Assembly: GCA_014843695.1 (NCBI GenBank) | Contig: CM026390.1 | Span: forward strand, 8,812,977-8,876,976 | Direction of reading: 5' to 3' | Source: Archivesica marissinica | Lineage: Eukaryota; Mollusca; Bivalvia; Venerida; Vesicomyidae | Length of the DNA stretch: 64,000 nt | Shown: positions 1-12,791 of the stretch, piece by piece | Layout of the letters: every line of letters starts with the position of its first letter | Position numbering within the stretch: position 1 is the stretch's first letter | Notes under the pieces: model-generated | Databases searched by the model: none | The model's input: only the letters and a program-made list of their open reading frames with translations | What the model was told of the DNA's origin: nothing | Translations under genes and position numbers: made by a program

Positions 1-3000
1 TTAATTCAGTCAACACCAAATAACTGACATAGACTGGTGCAGGATATTAACTCATTCAACACCAAGTAACTCACATGGACTGGTGCAGGATATTAACTCA
101 TTCAACACCAAGTAACTGACATGGACTGGTGCAGGATATTAACTCATTCAACTCCAAGTAACTGACATGGACTGGTGCAGGATATTAACACATTCAACAC
201 CAAGTAACTGACATGGACTGGTGCAGGATATTAAGTCATTCAACTCCAAGTAACTAACATGGACTGGTGCAGGATATTAACTCTTTCAACATAAAGTAAC
301 TGACATGGACTGGTGCATGATATTAACTCATTCAACTCCAAGTACCTGACACCGACTGGTGCAGGATATTAACTCATTCAACACCAAGTAACTGACATGG
401 ACTGGTGCAGGATATTAACTCATTCAACTCCAAGTAACTGACATGGACTGGTGCAGGATATTAACACATTCAACACCAAGTAACTGACATGGACTGGTGC
501 AGGATATTAAGTCATTCAACTCCAAGTAACTAACATGGACTGGTGCAGGATATTAACTCTTTCAACATAAAGTAACTGACATGGACTGGTGCATGATATT
601 AACTCATTCAACTCCAAGTACCTGACACCGACTGGTGCAGGATATTAACTCATTCAACACCAAGTAACTGACATGGACTGGTGCAGGATATTAACTCATT
701 CAACTCCAAGTAACTGACATGGACTGGTGCAGGATATTAACACATTCAACACCAAGTAACTGACATGGACTCGTGCAGGATATTAACTCATTCAACACCA
801 AGTAACAGGCATGGACTGGTGCAGGATATTAACTCATTCAACTCCAAGTAACTGACATGGACTGGTGCAGGATATTAACTCATTCAACATAAAGTAACTG
901 ACATGGACTGGTGCAGGATATTAACTCATTCAACACCAAGTAACTGACATGGACTGGTGCATGATATTAACTCATTCAACTCCAAGTACCTGACACCGAC
1001 TGGTGCAGGATATTAACTCATTCAACACAAAGTAACAGACATGGACTGGTGCATGATATTAACTCATTCAACACCAAGTAACTGACATGGACTGGTGCAC
1101 GATATTAACTCATTCAACACCAAGTAACTGACATGGACTGGTGCACGATATTAACTAATTCAACACCAAGTAACTGACATGGACTGGTGCACGATATTAA
1201 CTCATTCAACACCAAGTAACTGACATGGACTGGTGCATGATATTAACTCATTCAACACCAAGTAACTCACATGGACTGGTGCACGACATTAACTCATTCA
1301 ACACCAAGTAACTGACATGGACATGTGCATGATATTAACTCATTCAACACCAAGTAACTCACACGGACTGGTGCAGGATATTAACTCATTCAACACCAAG
1401 TAACGAACATGGACTGGTGCATGATATTAACTCATTCAACTCCAAGTACCTGACACCGACTGGTGCAGGATATTAACTCATTCAACACCAAGTAACGAAC
1501 ATGGACTGGTGCATGATATTAACTCATTCAACACCAAGTAACTGACATGGACTGGTGCACGATATTAACTCATTCAACACCAAGTAACTGACATGGACTG
1601 GTGCACGATATTAACTCATTCAACACCAAGTAACTGACATGGACTGGTGCAGGATATTAACTCATTCAACTCCAAGTAACTGACACGGACTGGTGCATGA
1701 TATTAACCCAGTCAACACCAAGTAACTGATATGGACTGGTGCAGGATATTAACTCATTCAACATAAAGTAACTGACATGGACTGGTGCAGGATATTAATT
1801 CATTCAATACCAAGTAAATGACATGGACTGGTGCATGATATTAACTCATTCAACTCCAAGTACCTGACACCGACTGGTGCAGGATATTAACTCATTCAAC
1901 ACAAAGTAACAGACATGGACTGGTGCATGATATTAACTCATTCAACACCATGTAACTGACATGGATTGGTGCACGATATTAACTCATTCAACACCAAGTA
2001 ACTGACATATACTGGTGCAGGATATTAACTAATTCAACACCAAGTAACTGACATGGACTGGTGCACGATATTAACTCATTCAAACACCAAGTAACTGACA
2101 TGGACTGGTGCACGATATTAACTCATTCAACACCAAGTAACTCATACGGACTGGTGCAGGATATTAACTCATTCAACACCAAGTAACTGACATGGACTGG
2201 TGCATGATATTAACTCATTCAACTCCAAGTACCTGACACCCACTGGTGCATGATATTAACTCATTCGACACCAAGTAACAAACATGGACTGGTGCATGAT
2301 ATTAACTCATTCAACACCAAGTAACTGACACCGACTGGTGCACGATATTAACTCATTCAACACCAAGTAACTGACACGGACTGGTGCAGGATATTAACTC
2401 ATTCAAAACCAAGTAACTTACATGGACTGGTGCATGATATTAACACATTCAACACCAAGTAACTGACATGGACTGGTGCAGGATATTAACCCATTCAACA
2501 CCAAGTAACTAACATGGACTGGTGCAGGATATTAACTCATTCAACACCAAATAACTGACATGGACTGGTGCATGATATTAACTCATTCAACACCAAGTAA
2601 CTGACACAGACTGGTGCATGATATTAACTCATTCAACACCAAGTAACTGACATGGACTGGTGCAGGATATTAACTCATTCAACACCAAGTAACTGACATG
2701 GACTGGTGCAGGATATTAACACATTCAACACCAAGTAACTGACATGGACTCGTGCAGGATATTAACTCATTCAACACCAAGTAACAGGCATGGACTGGTG
2801 CAGGATATTAACTCATTCAACACAAAGTAACTGACATGGACTGGTGCAGGATATTAACTCATTCAACACCAAGTAACTGACATGGACTGGTGCAGGATAT
2901 TAACTCATTCAACACCAAGTAACTGACATGGACTGGTGCATGATATTAACTCATTCAACACCAAGTAACTGACATGGACTGGTGCAGGATATTAACTCAT

Positions 3001-6000
3001 TCAACACCAAGTAACTGACATGGACTGGTGCAGGATATTAACTCATTCAACACCAAGTAACTGACATGGACTGGTGCAGGATATTAACTCATTCAACACC
3101 AAGTAACTGACATGGACTGGTGCACGATATTAACTAATTCAACACCAAGTAACTGACATGGACTGGTGCACGATATTAACTCATTCAACACCAAGTAACT
3201 GACATGGACTGGTGCAGGATATTAACTCATTCAACACCAAGTAACTCATATGGACTGGTGCAGGACATTAACTCATTCAACACCAAGTAACTGACATGGA
3301 CATGTGCATGATATTAACTCATTCAACTCCAAGTAACTGACACGGACTGGTGCAGGATATTAACTCATTCAACACCAAGTAACTAACATGGACTGGTGCA
3401 TGATATTAACTCATTCAACTCCAAGTACCTGACACCGACTGGTGCAGGATATTAACTCATTCAACACCAAGTAACTGACATGGACTGGTGCATGATATTA
3501 ACTCATTCAACACCAAGTAACTGACATGGACTGGTGCACGATATTAACTCATTCAACACCAAGTAACTGACATGGACTGGTGCACGATATTAACTCATTC
3601 AACACCAAGTAACTGACATGGACTGGTGCAGGATATTAACCATTCAACACCAAGTAACTGACACGGACTGGTGCATGATATTAACCCATTCAACACCAAG
3701 TAACTGACATGGACTGGTGCAGGATATTAACTCATTCAACACAAAGTAACTGACATGGACTGGTGCAGGATATTAATTCATTCAATACCAAGTAAATGAC
3801 ATGGACTGGTGCATGATATTAACTCATTCAACTCCAAGTAACTGACACCGACTGGTGCAGGATATTAACTCATTCAACACAAAGTAACAGACATGGACTG
3901 GTGCATGATATTAACTCATTCAACACCATGTAACTGACATGGACTGGTGCACGATATTAACTCATTCAACACCAAGTAACTGACATATACTGGTGCAGGA
4001 TATTAACTAATTCAACACCAAGTAACTGACATGGACTGGTGCACGATATTAACTCATTCAAACACCAAGTAACTGACATGGACTGGTGCACGATATTAAC
4101 TCATTCAACACCAAGTAACTCATACGGACTGGTGCAGGATATTAACTCATTCAACACCAAGTAACTGACATGGACTGGTGCATGATATTAACTCATTCAA
4201 CTCCAAGTACCTGACACCCACTGGTGCATGATATTAACTCATTCGACACCAAGTAACAAACATGGACTGGTGCATGATATTAACTCATTCAACACCAAGT
4301 AACTGACATGGACTGGTGCACGATATTAACTCATTCAACACCAAGTAACTGACACGGATTGGTGCAGGATATTAACGCATTCAAAACCAAGTAACTTACA
4401 TGGACTGGTGCATGATATTAACTCATTCAACTCCAAGTAACAAACACGGACTGGTGCAGGATATTAACATTCAACACCAAGTAACTGACACGGACTGGTG
4501 CAGCATACTAACTCATTCAACACCAATTAACTGATATGGACTGGTGCATGCTATTAACTCATTCAACACCAAGTAACTGCCAAAGACCGGTGCATGATAT
4601 TAACTCATTCAACACCAAGTAACTGAAATGGACTGGTGCATGATATTAACTCATTCAACACCAAGTAACTGACACGGACTGGTGCAGGGTATTAACACTC
4701 AACTCCAAGTAACTGACATGGACTGGTGCAGGATATTATCTCATTCAACACGACGTAACTGACATGGACTGGTGTAGGATATAACACATTCAACACGACG
4801 TAATTGACATGGACTGGTGCAGGATATTAACTCATTCAACACCAAGTAACTGACACGGACTGGTGCAAGATATTAACATTCAACTCCAAGTAACTGACAT
4901 GGACTGGTGCTGGATATTAACTCATTCAACACGACGTAACTGACATAGACTGGTGCAGGATAGTAACATTCAACACCAAGTAACTGACATGGACTGGTGC
5001 AGGATATTAACTCATTCAACTCCAAGTAACTGACATGGACTGGTGCATGATATTAACTCATTCAACATAAAGTAACTGACATGGACTGGTGCAGGATATT
5101 AACTAGTTCAACACCAAGTAACTGACATGGACTGGTGCACGATATTAACTCATTCAACACCAAGTAACTGACATGGACTGGTGCAGGATATTAACTCATT
5201 CAACACCAAGTAACTCATATGGACTGGTGCAGGATATTAACTCATTCAACACCAAGTAACTGACATGGACTGGTGCAGGATATTAACTCATTCAACTCCA
5301 AGTAACTGACATGGACTCGTGCAGGATATTAACTCATTCAACACCAAGTAACTGACATGGACTGGTGCATGATATTAAGTCATTCAACTCCAAGTACCTG
5401 ACACCGACTGGTGCAGGATATTAACTCATTCAACACCAAGTATGTGACGGACTGGTGCAGAATATTAACTCATTCAACAACAAGAAACTGACATGGACTG
5501 GTGCATGATATTAACTCATTCAACACCAAGTAACTGACAAGGATTGGTGTAGGATATTAACGCATTCAAAACCAAGTAACTTACATGGACTGGTGCATGA
5601 TATTAACTCATTCAACTCCAAGTAACAAACACGGACTGGTGCAGGATATTAACATTCAACACCAAGTAACTTACACGGACTGGTGCAGCATACTAACTCA
5701 TTCAACACCAATTAACTGACATGGACTGGTGCATGCTATTAACTCATTCAACACCAAGTAACTGCCAATGACTGGTGCAGAATATTAACTCATTCAACAC
5801 CAAGTAACTGAAATGGACTGGTGCATGATATTAACTCATTCAACACCTAGTAACTGACATGGACTGGTGCAGGATATTAACTCATTCAACACGACGTAAC
5901 TGACATGGACTGGTGTAGGATATAACACATTCAACACGACGTAATTGACATGGACTGGTGCAGCATTTAACTCATTCAACACCAAGTAACTGACACGGAC

Positions 6001-9000
6001 TGGTGCAAGATATTAACATTCAACTCCAAGTAACTGGCATGAACTGGTGCAGGATATTAACATTTAACTCCAAGTAACTGACATGGACAGGTGCTGGATA
6101 TTAACTCATTCAACACGACGTAACTGACATAGACTGGTGCAGGATAGTAACATTCAACACCAAGTAACTGACACGGACTCGTGCAGGATATTAACTCATT
6201 CAACACCAAGTAAGAGGCATGGACTGGTGCAGGATATTAACTCATTCAACTCCAAGTAACTGACATGGACTGGTGCAGGATATTAACTCATTCAACACCA
6301 AGTAACTGACATGGACTGGTGCAGGATATTAACTCATTCAACTCCAAGTAACTTGACATGGACTGGTGCAGGATATTAACACATTCAACACCAAGTAACT
6401 GACATGTACTCGTGCAGGATATTAACTCATTCAACTCCAAGTACCTGACACCTACTGGTGCAGGATATTAACTCATTCAACACCAAGTAACAGGCATGGA
6501 CTGGTGCATGATATTAACTCTTTCAACTCCAAATAACTGACACGGACTGGTACATGATATTAACGCATTCAACACCAAGTAACTGACATGGACTGGTGCA
6601 GGATATTAACTCATTCAACACCAAGTAAGTGACGGACTGGTGCAGAATATTAACTCATTCAACAACAAGTATCTGACATGGACTGGTGCATGATATTAAC
6701 TCATTCAACACCAAGTAACTGACACGGATTGGTTCAGGATATTAACGCATTCAAAACCAAGTAACTGACATGGACTTGTGCATGATATTATCTCATTCAA
6801 CTCCAAGTAACTGACATTTACTGGTGCATGATATTAACTCATTCAACACCAAGTAACTGACATGGGCTGGTGCAGGATATTAACTCATTCAACACCAAGT
6901 AACTGACATGGACTGGTGCTTGATATTATCTCATTCAACACCAAGTAACTGCCAAGGACTGGTGCAGGATATTAACACATTCAACACCAAGTAACTGACA
7001 TGGACTGGTGCAGGGTATTAACACTCAACTCCAAGTAACTGACATGGACTGGTGCAGGATATTAACTCATTCAACACCAAGTAACTGACATGGACTGGTG
7101 CAGGATAGTAACATTCAACACCAAGTAACTGACACGGACTTGTGCAGGATATTAACATTCAACACCAAGTAACTGACACCGACTTGTGCAGGATATTAAC
7201 ATTCAACACCAAGTAACTGACACGGACTTGTGCAGGATATTAACATTCAACACCAAGTAACTGACACCGACTTGTGCAGGATATTAACATTCAACACCAA
7301 GTAACTGACACGGACTTGTGCAGGATATTAACATTCAACACCAAGTAACTGACACGGACTTGTGCAGGATATTAACATTCAACACCAAGTAACTGACACG
7401 GACTTGTGCAGGATATTAACATTCAACACCAAGTAACTGACACGGACTTGTGCAGGATATTAACATTCAACACCAAGTAACTGACACGGACTTGTGCAGG
7501 ATATTAACATTCAACACCAAGTAACTGACACGGACTGGTGCAGGATATTAACTCATACAACACCAAGTAACTGACACGGACTGGTGCAGGATATTAACAT
7601 TCAACACCAAGTAACTGACACGGACTGGTGCAGGATAGTAACATTCAACACCAAGTAACTGACACGGACTGGTGCAGGATATTAACATTCAACACCAAGT
7701 AACTGACATGGACTGGTGCAGGATATTAACATTCAACACCAAGTAACTGACATGGACTGGTGCATGATATTAACTCATTCAACACCAAGTAACTGACACG
7801 GACTGGTGCAGGATATTAACCATTCAACACCAAGTAACTGACACGGACTGGTGCAGGATATTAACATTCAACACCAAGTAACTGACATGGACTGGTGCAG
7901 GATATTAACATTCAACACCAAGTAACTGACACGGACTTGTGCAGGATAGTAACATTCAACACCAAGTAACTGACACGGACTGGTGCAGGATATTAACATT
8001 CAACACCAAGTAACTGACATGGACTGGTGCAGGATATTAACATTCAACACCAAGTAACTGACACGGACTGGTGCAGGATATTAACTCATTCAACACCAAG
8101 TAACTGACACGGACTGGTGCAGGATATTAACTCATTCAACACCAAGTAACTGACACGGACTGGTGCAGGATATTAACATTCAACACCAAGTAACTGACAT
8201 GGACTGGTGCAGGATATTAACATTCAACACCAAGTAACTGACACGGACTGGTGCAGGATATTAACATTCAACACCAAGTAACTGACATGGACTGGTGCAG
8301 GATATTAACATTCAACACCAAGTAACTGACACGGACTTGTGCAGGATAGTAACATTCAACACCAAGTAACTGACACGGACTGGTGCAGGATATTAACATT
8401 CAACACCAAGTAACTGACATGGACTGGTGCAGGATATTAACATTCAACACCAAGTAACTGACACGGACTGGTGCAGGATATTAACTCATTCAACACCAAG
8501 TAACTGACACGGACTGGTGCAGGATATTAACTCATACAACACCAAGTAATGACACGGACTGGTGCAGGATATTAACATTCAACACCAAGTAACTGACATG
8601 GACTGGTGCAGGATATTAACATTCAACACCAAGTAACTGACACGGACTGGTGCAGGATATTAACTCATACAACACCAAGTAACTGACACGGACTGGTGCA
8701 GGATATTAACATTCAACACCAAGTAACTGACACGGACTGGTGCAGGATATTAACGCATACAACACCAAGTAACTGACACGGACTGGTGCAGGATATTAAC
8801 TCATTCAACACCAAGTAACTGACACGGACTGGTGCAGGATATTAACATTCAACACCAAGTAACTGACACGGACTGGTGCAGGATATTAACATTCAACACC
8901 AAGTAACTGACACGGACTGGTGCAGGATATTAACATACAACACCAAGTAACTGACACGGACTGGTGCAGGATATTAACATTCAACACCAAGTAACTGACA

Positions 9001-10586
9001 CGGACTGGTGCAGGATATTAACTCATACAACACCAAGTAACTGACACGGACTGGTGCAGGATATTAACATTCAACACCAAGTAACTGACACGGACTTGTG
9101 CAGGATATTAACATTCAACACCAAGTAACTGACACGGACTGGTGCAGGATATTAACATTCAACACCAAGTAACTGACACGGACTGGTGCAGGATATTAAC
9201 ATTCAACACCAAGTAACTGACACGGACTGGTGCAGGATATTAACATTCAACACCAAGTAACTGACACGGACTGGTGCAGGATATTAACATTCAACACCAA
9301 GTAACTGACACGGACTTGTGCAGGATATTAACATTCAACACCAAGTAACTGACACGGACTGGTGCAGGATATTAACATTCAACACCAAGTAACTGACACG
9401 GACTGGTGCAGGATATTAACATTCAACACCAAGTAACTGACACGGACTGGTGCAGGATATTAACATTCAACACCAAGTAACTGACACGGACTGGTGCAGG
9501 ATATTAACATTCAACACCAAGTAACTGACACGGACTGGTGCAGGATATTAACCATTCAACACCAAGTAACTGACACGGACTGGTGCAGGATATTAACATT
9601 CAACACCAAGTAACTGACACGGACTGGTGCAGGATATTAACATTCAACACCAAGTAACTGACACGGACTGGTGCAGGATATTAACATTCAACACCAAGTA
9701 ACTGACACGGACTGGTGCAGGATATTAACATTCAACACCAAGTAACTGACACGGACTGGTGCAGGATATTAACATTCAACACCAAGTAACTGACACGGAC
9801 TGGTGCAGGATATTAACCATTCAACACCAAGTAACTGACACGGACTTGTGCAGGATAGTAACATTCAACACCAAGTAACTGACACGGACTGGTGCAGGAT
9901 ATTAACATTCAACACCAAGTAACTGACACGGACTGGTGCAGGATATTAACATTCAACACCAAGTAACTGACACGGACTGGTGCAGGATATTAACATTCAA
10001 CACCAAGTAACTGACACGGACTGGTGCAGGATATTAACATTCATCACCAAGTAACTGACACGGACTTGTGCAGGATAGTAACATTCAACACCAAGTAACT
10101 GACACGGACTGGTGCAGATATTAACATTCAACACCAAGTAACTGACACGGACTGGTGCAGGATATTAACATTCAACACCAAGTAACTGACATGGACTGGT
10201 GCAGGATATTAACATTCAACACCAAGTAACTGACACGGACTGGTGCAGGATATTAACATTCAACACCAAGTAACTGACACGGACTGGTGCAGGATATTAA
10301 CATTCAACACCAAGTAACTGACACGGAATGGTGCAGGATATTAACATTCAACACCAAGTAACTGACACGGACTGGTGCAGGATATTAACTCATACAACAC
10401 CAAGTAACTGACACGGACTGGTGCAGGATATTAACATTCAACTCCAAGTAACTGACACGGACTGGTGCAGGATATTAACTCATACAACACCAAGTAACTG
10501 ACACGGACTGGTGCAGGATATTAACATTCAACACCAAGTAACTGACACGGACTGGTGCAGCATACTAACTCATTCAACACCAAGTA
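1..10586. repeat. 46/44-bp minisatellite derived from a MITE terminus
   Basis: About 230 head-to-tail copies. The 46-bp unit runs TTAACTCATTCAACACCAAG, then TAACTGACATGGACTGGTGC, then AGGATA. From about 7.1 kb most units are 44 bp because TTAACTCATTC becomes TTAACATTC, and variants there are more uniform. The first 46 bp match, in reverse complement, the right end of the intact MITE at 28649-28885 including its TTAA target site. The array passes directly into MITE interior sequence at 10587, so it is an amplified transposon end. No coding capacity is supported. The array continues beyond the left edge of the window. Confidence 0.97.
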
Positions 10587-10737
10587 GGATATTTGGCTAT
10601 TGGTAATTTTGTCTAAAAATAGTAATTTTACTCTCAAAGAATGCAGATCCTGATGAGACGAGTGTCACCAGCCGGTTCATCTGGATATACACTTTTTTGT
10701 AAGCCTATTTAGATGTCAGTAGTGTTGAAAGGGTCAA
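10587..10737 (-). mobile_element. piggyBac-like MITE remnant carrying the 46-bp array at one end
   Basis: Aligned to the reverse complement of 28649-28885, this stretch matches the MITE interior: GTCTAAAAATAGT, the GCAGATCCTGATGAGACG arm of the internal palindrome, GTAAGCCTATTTA, and the terminal inverted repeat GTGTTGAAAGGG. The adjoining target site reads TCAA (10734-10737) rather than TTAA, probably by mutation. The opposite terminus is replaced by the tandem array at 1-10586. The internal palindrome is more decayed than in the 28.6-kb copy. Confidence 0.85.
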
Positions 10738-10740
10738 TAT

Positions 10741-11530
10741 TATTATATAGTGGTATGTTGGATCTGACCCCCGGATTATCGATCAAATGTGTCTACCACT
10801 GGTCCACGGACTCGTGCATGGCGATAGTGTGTGCGTTTAGGTACATGTAGATAATCCATCCTTCTTAACACTATATACAACCAACAAGCCTGGTAGAATT
10901 AAGAAATAATAATAAGTATCAACCGTGGTATATCGCAGAATAAACCGAGTTTGAAGTTCTTATGCGTAGAAATATATCACGAAGGCCGACAAATGCAGAT
11001 GCAGTTCAGATGGGACGTTAAACCGAGCTTTCGTGTCGGTGCTTTACATCGTGCACATAAAAGAACATGAGGAGACTCTGGAATGGGTCTGTCTGTATCA
11101 TGCACTATCCTCCAAAATCTAAAATGACTAATATCTTCAGGAGGCGTCGCTCATATGGCCAACCGGTAGCGACGATAAATAAACGTAGGCTAAAACACAC
11201 ACACGCAATTGTTTAAAAAAATATTTCATTGCATGCAAATTGTATATGTATTATTATGATGATTAGCTATGTAATGCTTAAGTCTAATAAACAATATGTT
11301 CTGTTCTGTTAGAGAAGTATTTCAACTGACAAAATGTTTTCAACGCTTAAAAACAATTAGGTGTCGTGTATAATTATGTATCTTCGCAGTAAAATTGTAA
11401 TGTTGTGTTTACTTCCGGGTACTGTCAAATGTCACACCCAAATCGCAACATAACGCATGTAGAAATACAAGTTTCGTAAATCAATGACACGGTTAATTAA
11501 ATGCACTGTTCCTTATGGAAATGCTACCAA
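10741..11530. other. single-copy stretch with a SINE/LINE-like fragment (about 10975-11190)
   Basis: No splice-flanked open frame was recognised here. Between about 10975 and 11190 the sequence resembles 3' parts of molluscan short retroelements as I remember them: GATGGGACGTTAAACCGAG, then a TAAAAGAAC motif, then GCGACGATAAATAAAC and an AC-rich end. I cannot name the family, and no RNA polymerase III promoter boxes are visible in front of it. The remainder is AT-rich and featureless. Confidence 0.4.
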
Positions 11531-11532
11531 AA

Positions 11533-11668
11533 TGTCACTAATAGAACACGCAATGACGTCAAAAACTGTCACTAATAGAAAACGCAATTACTTAAAAATA
11601 TGTCACTAATAGAACACACAATGACGTCAAAAACTGTCACTAATAGAACACGCAATGACGTCAAAAAC
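11533..11668. repeat. 34-bp tandem repeat with palindromic TGACGTCA sites
   Basis: Four units start at 11533, 11567, 11601 and 11635 with TGTCACTAATAGAA. Three contain the palindrome TGACGTCA (11554, 11622, 11656); the second unit is mutated there. TGACGTCA is the full consensus for CREB/ATF binding. Two further copies lie outside the array at 11975 and 12009. No promoter is evident nearby, so any regulatory role is inference. Confidence 0.85.
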
Positions 11669-11689
11669 TGAGCCACAGAAAAATCTCAA

Positions 11690-12030
11690 CTTGCCATAAT
11701 AGGCAAACGGATGACGGATTCTTTGTTCCATCAACATTTGTTTGATGTATAAGAGCAACTCGTACCTTAACAACGTATTGCCATATAAAGTGTAGCTATA
11801 GTGATATAATATGGTATTAATATAGTGAATCCAAGTATTTTAAGAGATGTATAGAGATATATATATTTATTTATAAACGATGACCTAATTTTGATTCTAA
11901 TATGACTCGGCATATTGTCTGTAGGTATACGTAAGGAAGGACTTTACAGTGTTTAAATCTGCAATAAACCATGGTGACGTCATTTTACTAGCATAGTTTG
12001 TAACGTTGTGACGTCATTTCGAAATTGGAA
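11690..12030. other. AT-rich single-copy spacer
   Basis: No gene, RNA or mobile element was recognised. It contains two isolated TGACGTCA sites (11975-11982 and 12009-12016) and a short AT run near 11860. Confidence 0.5.
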
Positions 12031-12033
12031 AGT

Positions 12034-12791
12034 GTACAGTTGTATCGCTAGCAGTAAACAAGTAGTGGGCGGTGTACAGTTGTATCGCGAGCAGTAAACA
12101 TGTAGTGTACAGTGTACAGTTGTATCGCTAGCAGTAAACAAGTAGTGTACAGTGTACAGTTGTATCGCTAGCAGTAAACAAGTAGTGTACAGTGTACAGT
12201 TGTATCGCTAGCAGTAAACAAGTAGTGGACAGTGTACAGTTGTATCGCTAGCAGTAGACAAGTAGTGGACAGTGTACAGTTGTATCGCTAGCAGTAAACA
12301 AGTAGTGGACAGTGAATAGTTGTATCGCTAGCAGTAAACACGTAGTGGACAGTGAATAGTTGTATCGCTAGCAGTAAACAAGTAGTGGACAGTGAATAGT
12401 TGTATCGCTAGCAGTAAACAAGTAGTGGACAGTGTAAAGTTGAATCGCTAGCAGCAAAACAAGTAGAGGGCGGCGTACAGTTGTATCGCTAGCAGTAAAC
12501 AAGTAGTGGACAGTGAATAGTTGTATCGCTAGCAGTAAACACGTAGTGGACAGTGAATAGTTGTATCGCTAGCAGTAGACAAGTAGTGGACAGTGTACAG
12601 TTGTATCGCTAGCAGTAAACAAGTAGTGGACAGTGAATAGTTGTATCGCTAGCAGTAAACACGTAGTGGACAGTGTACAGTTGTATCGCTAGCAGTAAAC
12701 AAGTAGTGTACAGTGTACAGTTGTATCGCTAGCAGTAAACAAGTAGTGGACAGTGAATAGTTGTATCGCTAGCAGTAAACAAGTAGAGGGC
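12034..12791. repeat. 40-bp minisatellite, about 19 copies
   Basis: The unit is GTGTACAGTTGTATCGCTAG followed by CAGTAAACAAGTAGTGGACA, with an exact 40-bp period (for example TGTATCGCTA at 12041, 12121, 12161). Variants AGTGAATAGT and ACGTAGT alternate in blocks, indicating multi-unit duplications. It joins the 30-bp array without spacer. Confidence 0.95.

Noticed and set aside
1..10586. CRISPR-like array
   Set aside because: Units are contiguous without unique spacers, and the DNA is eukaryotic; it is a minisatellite.
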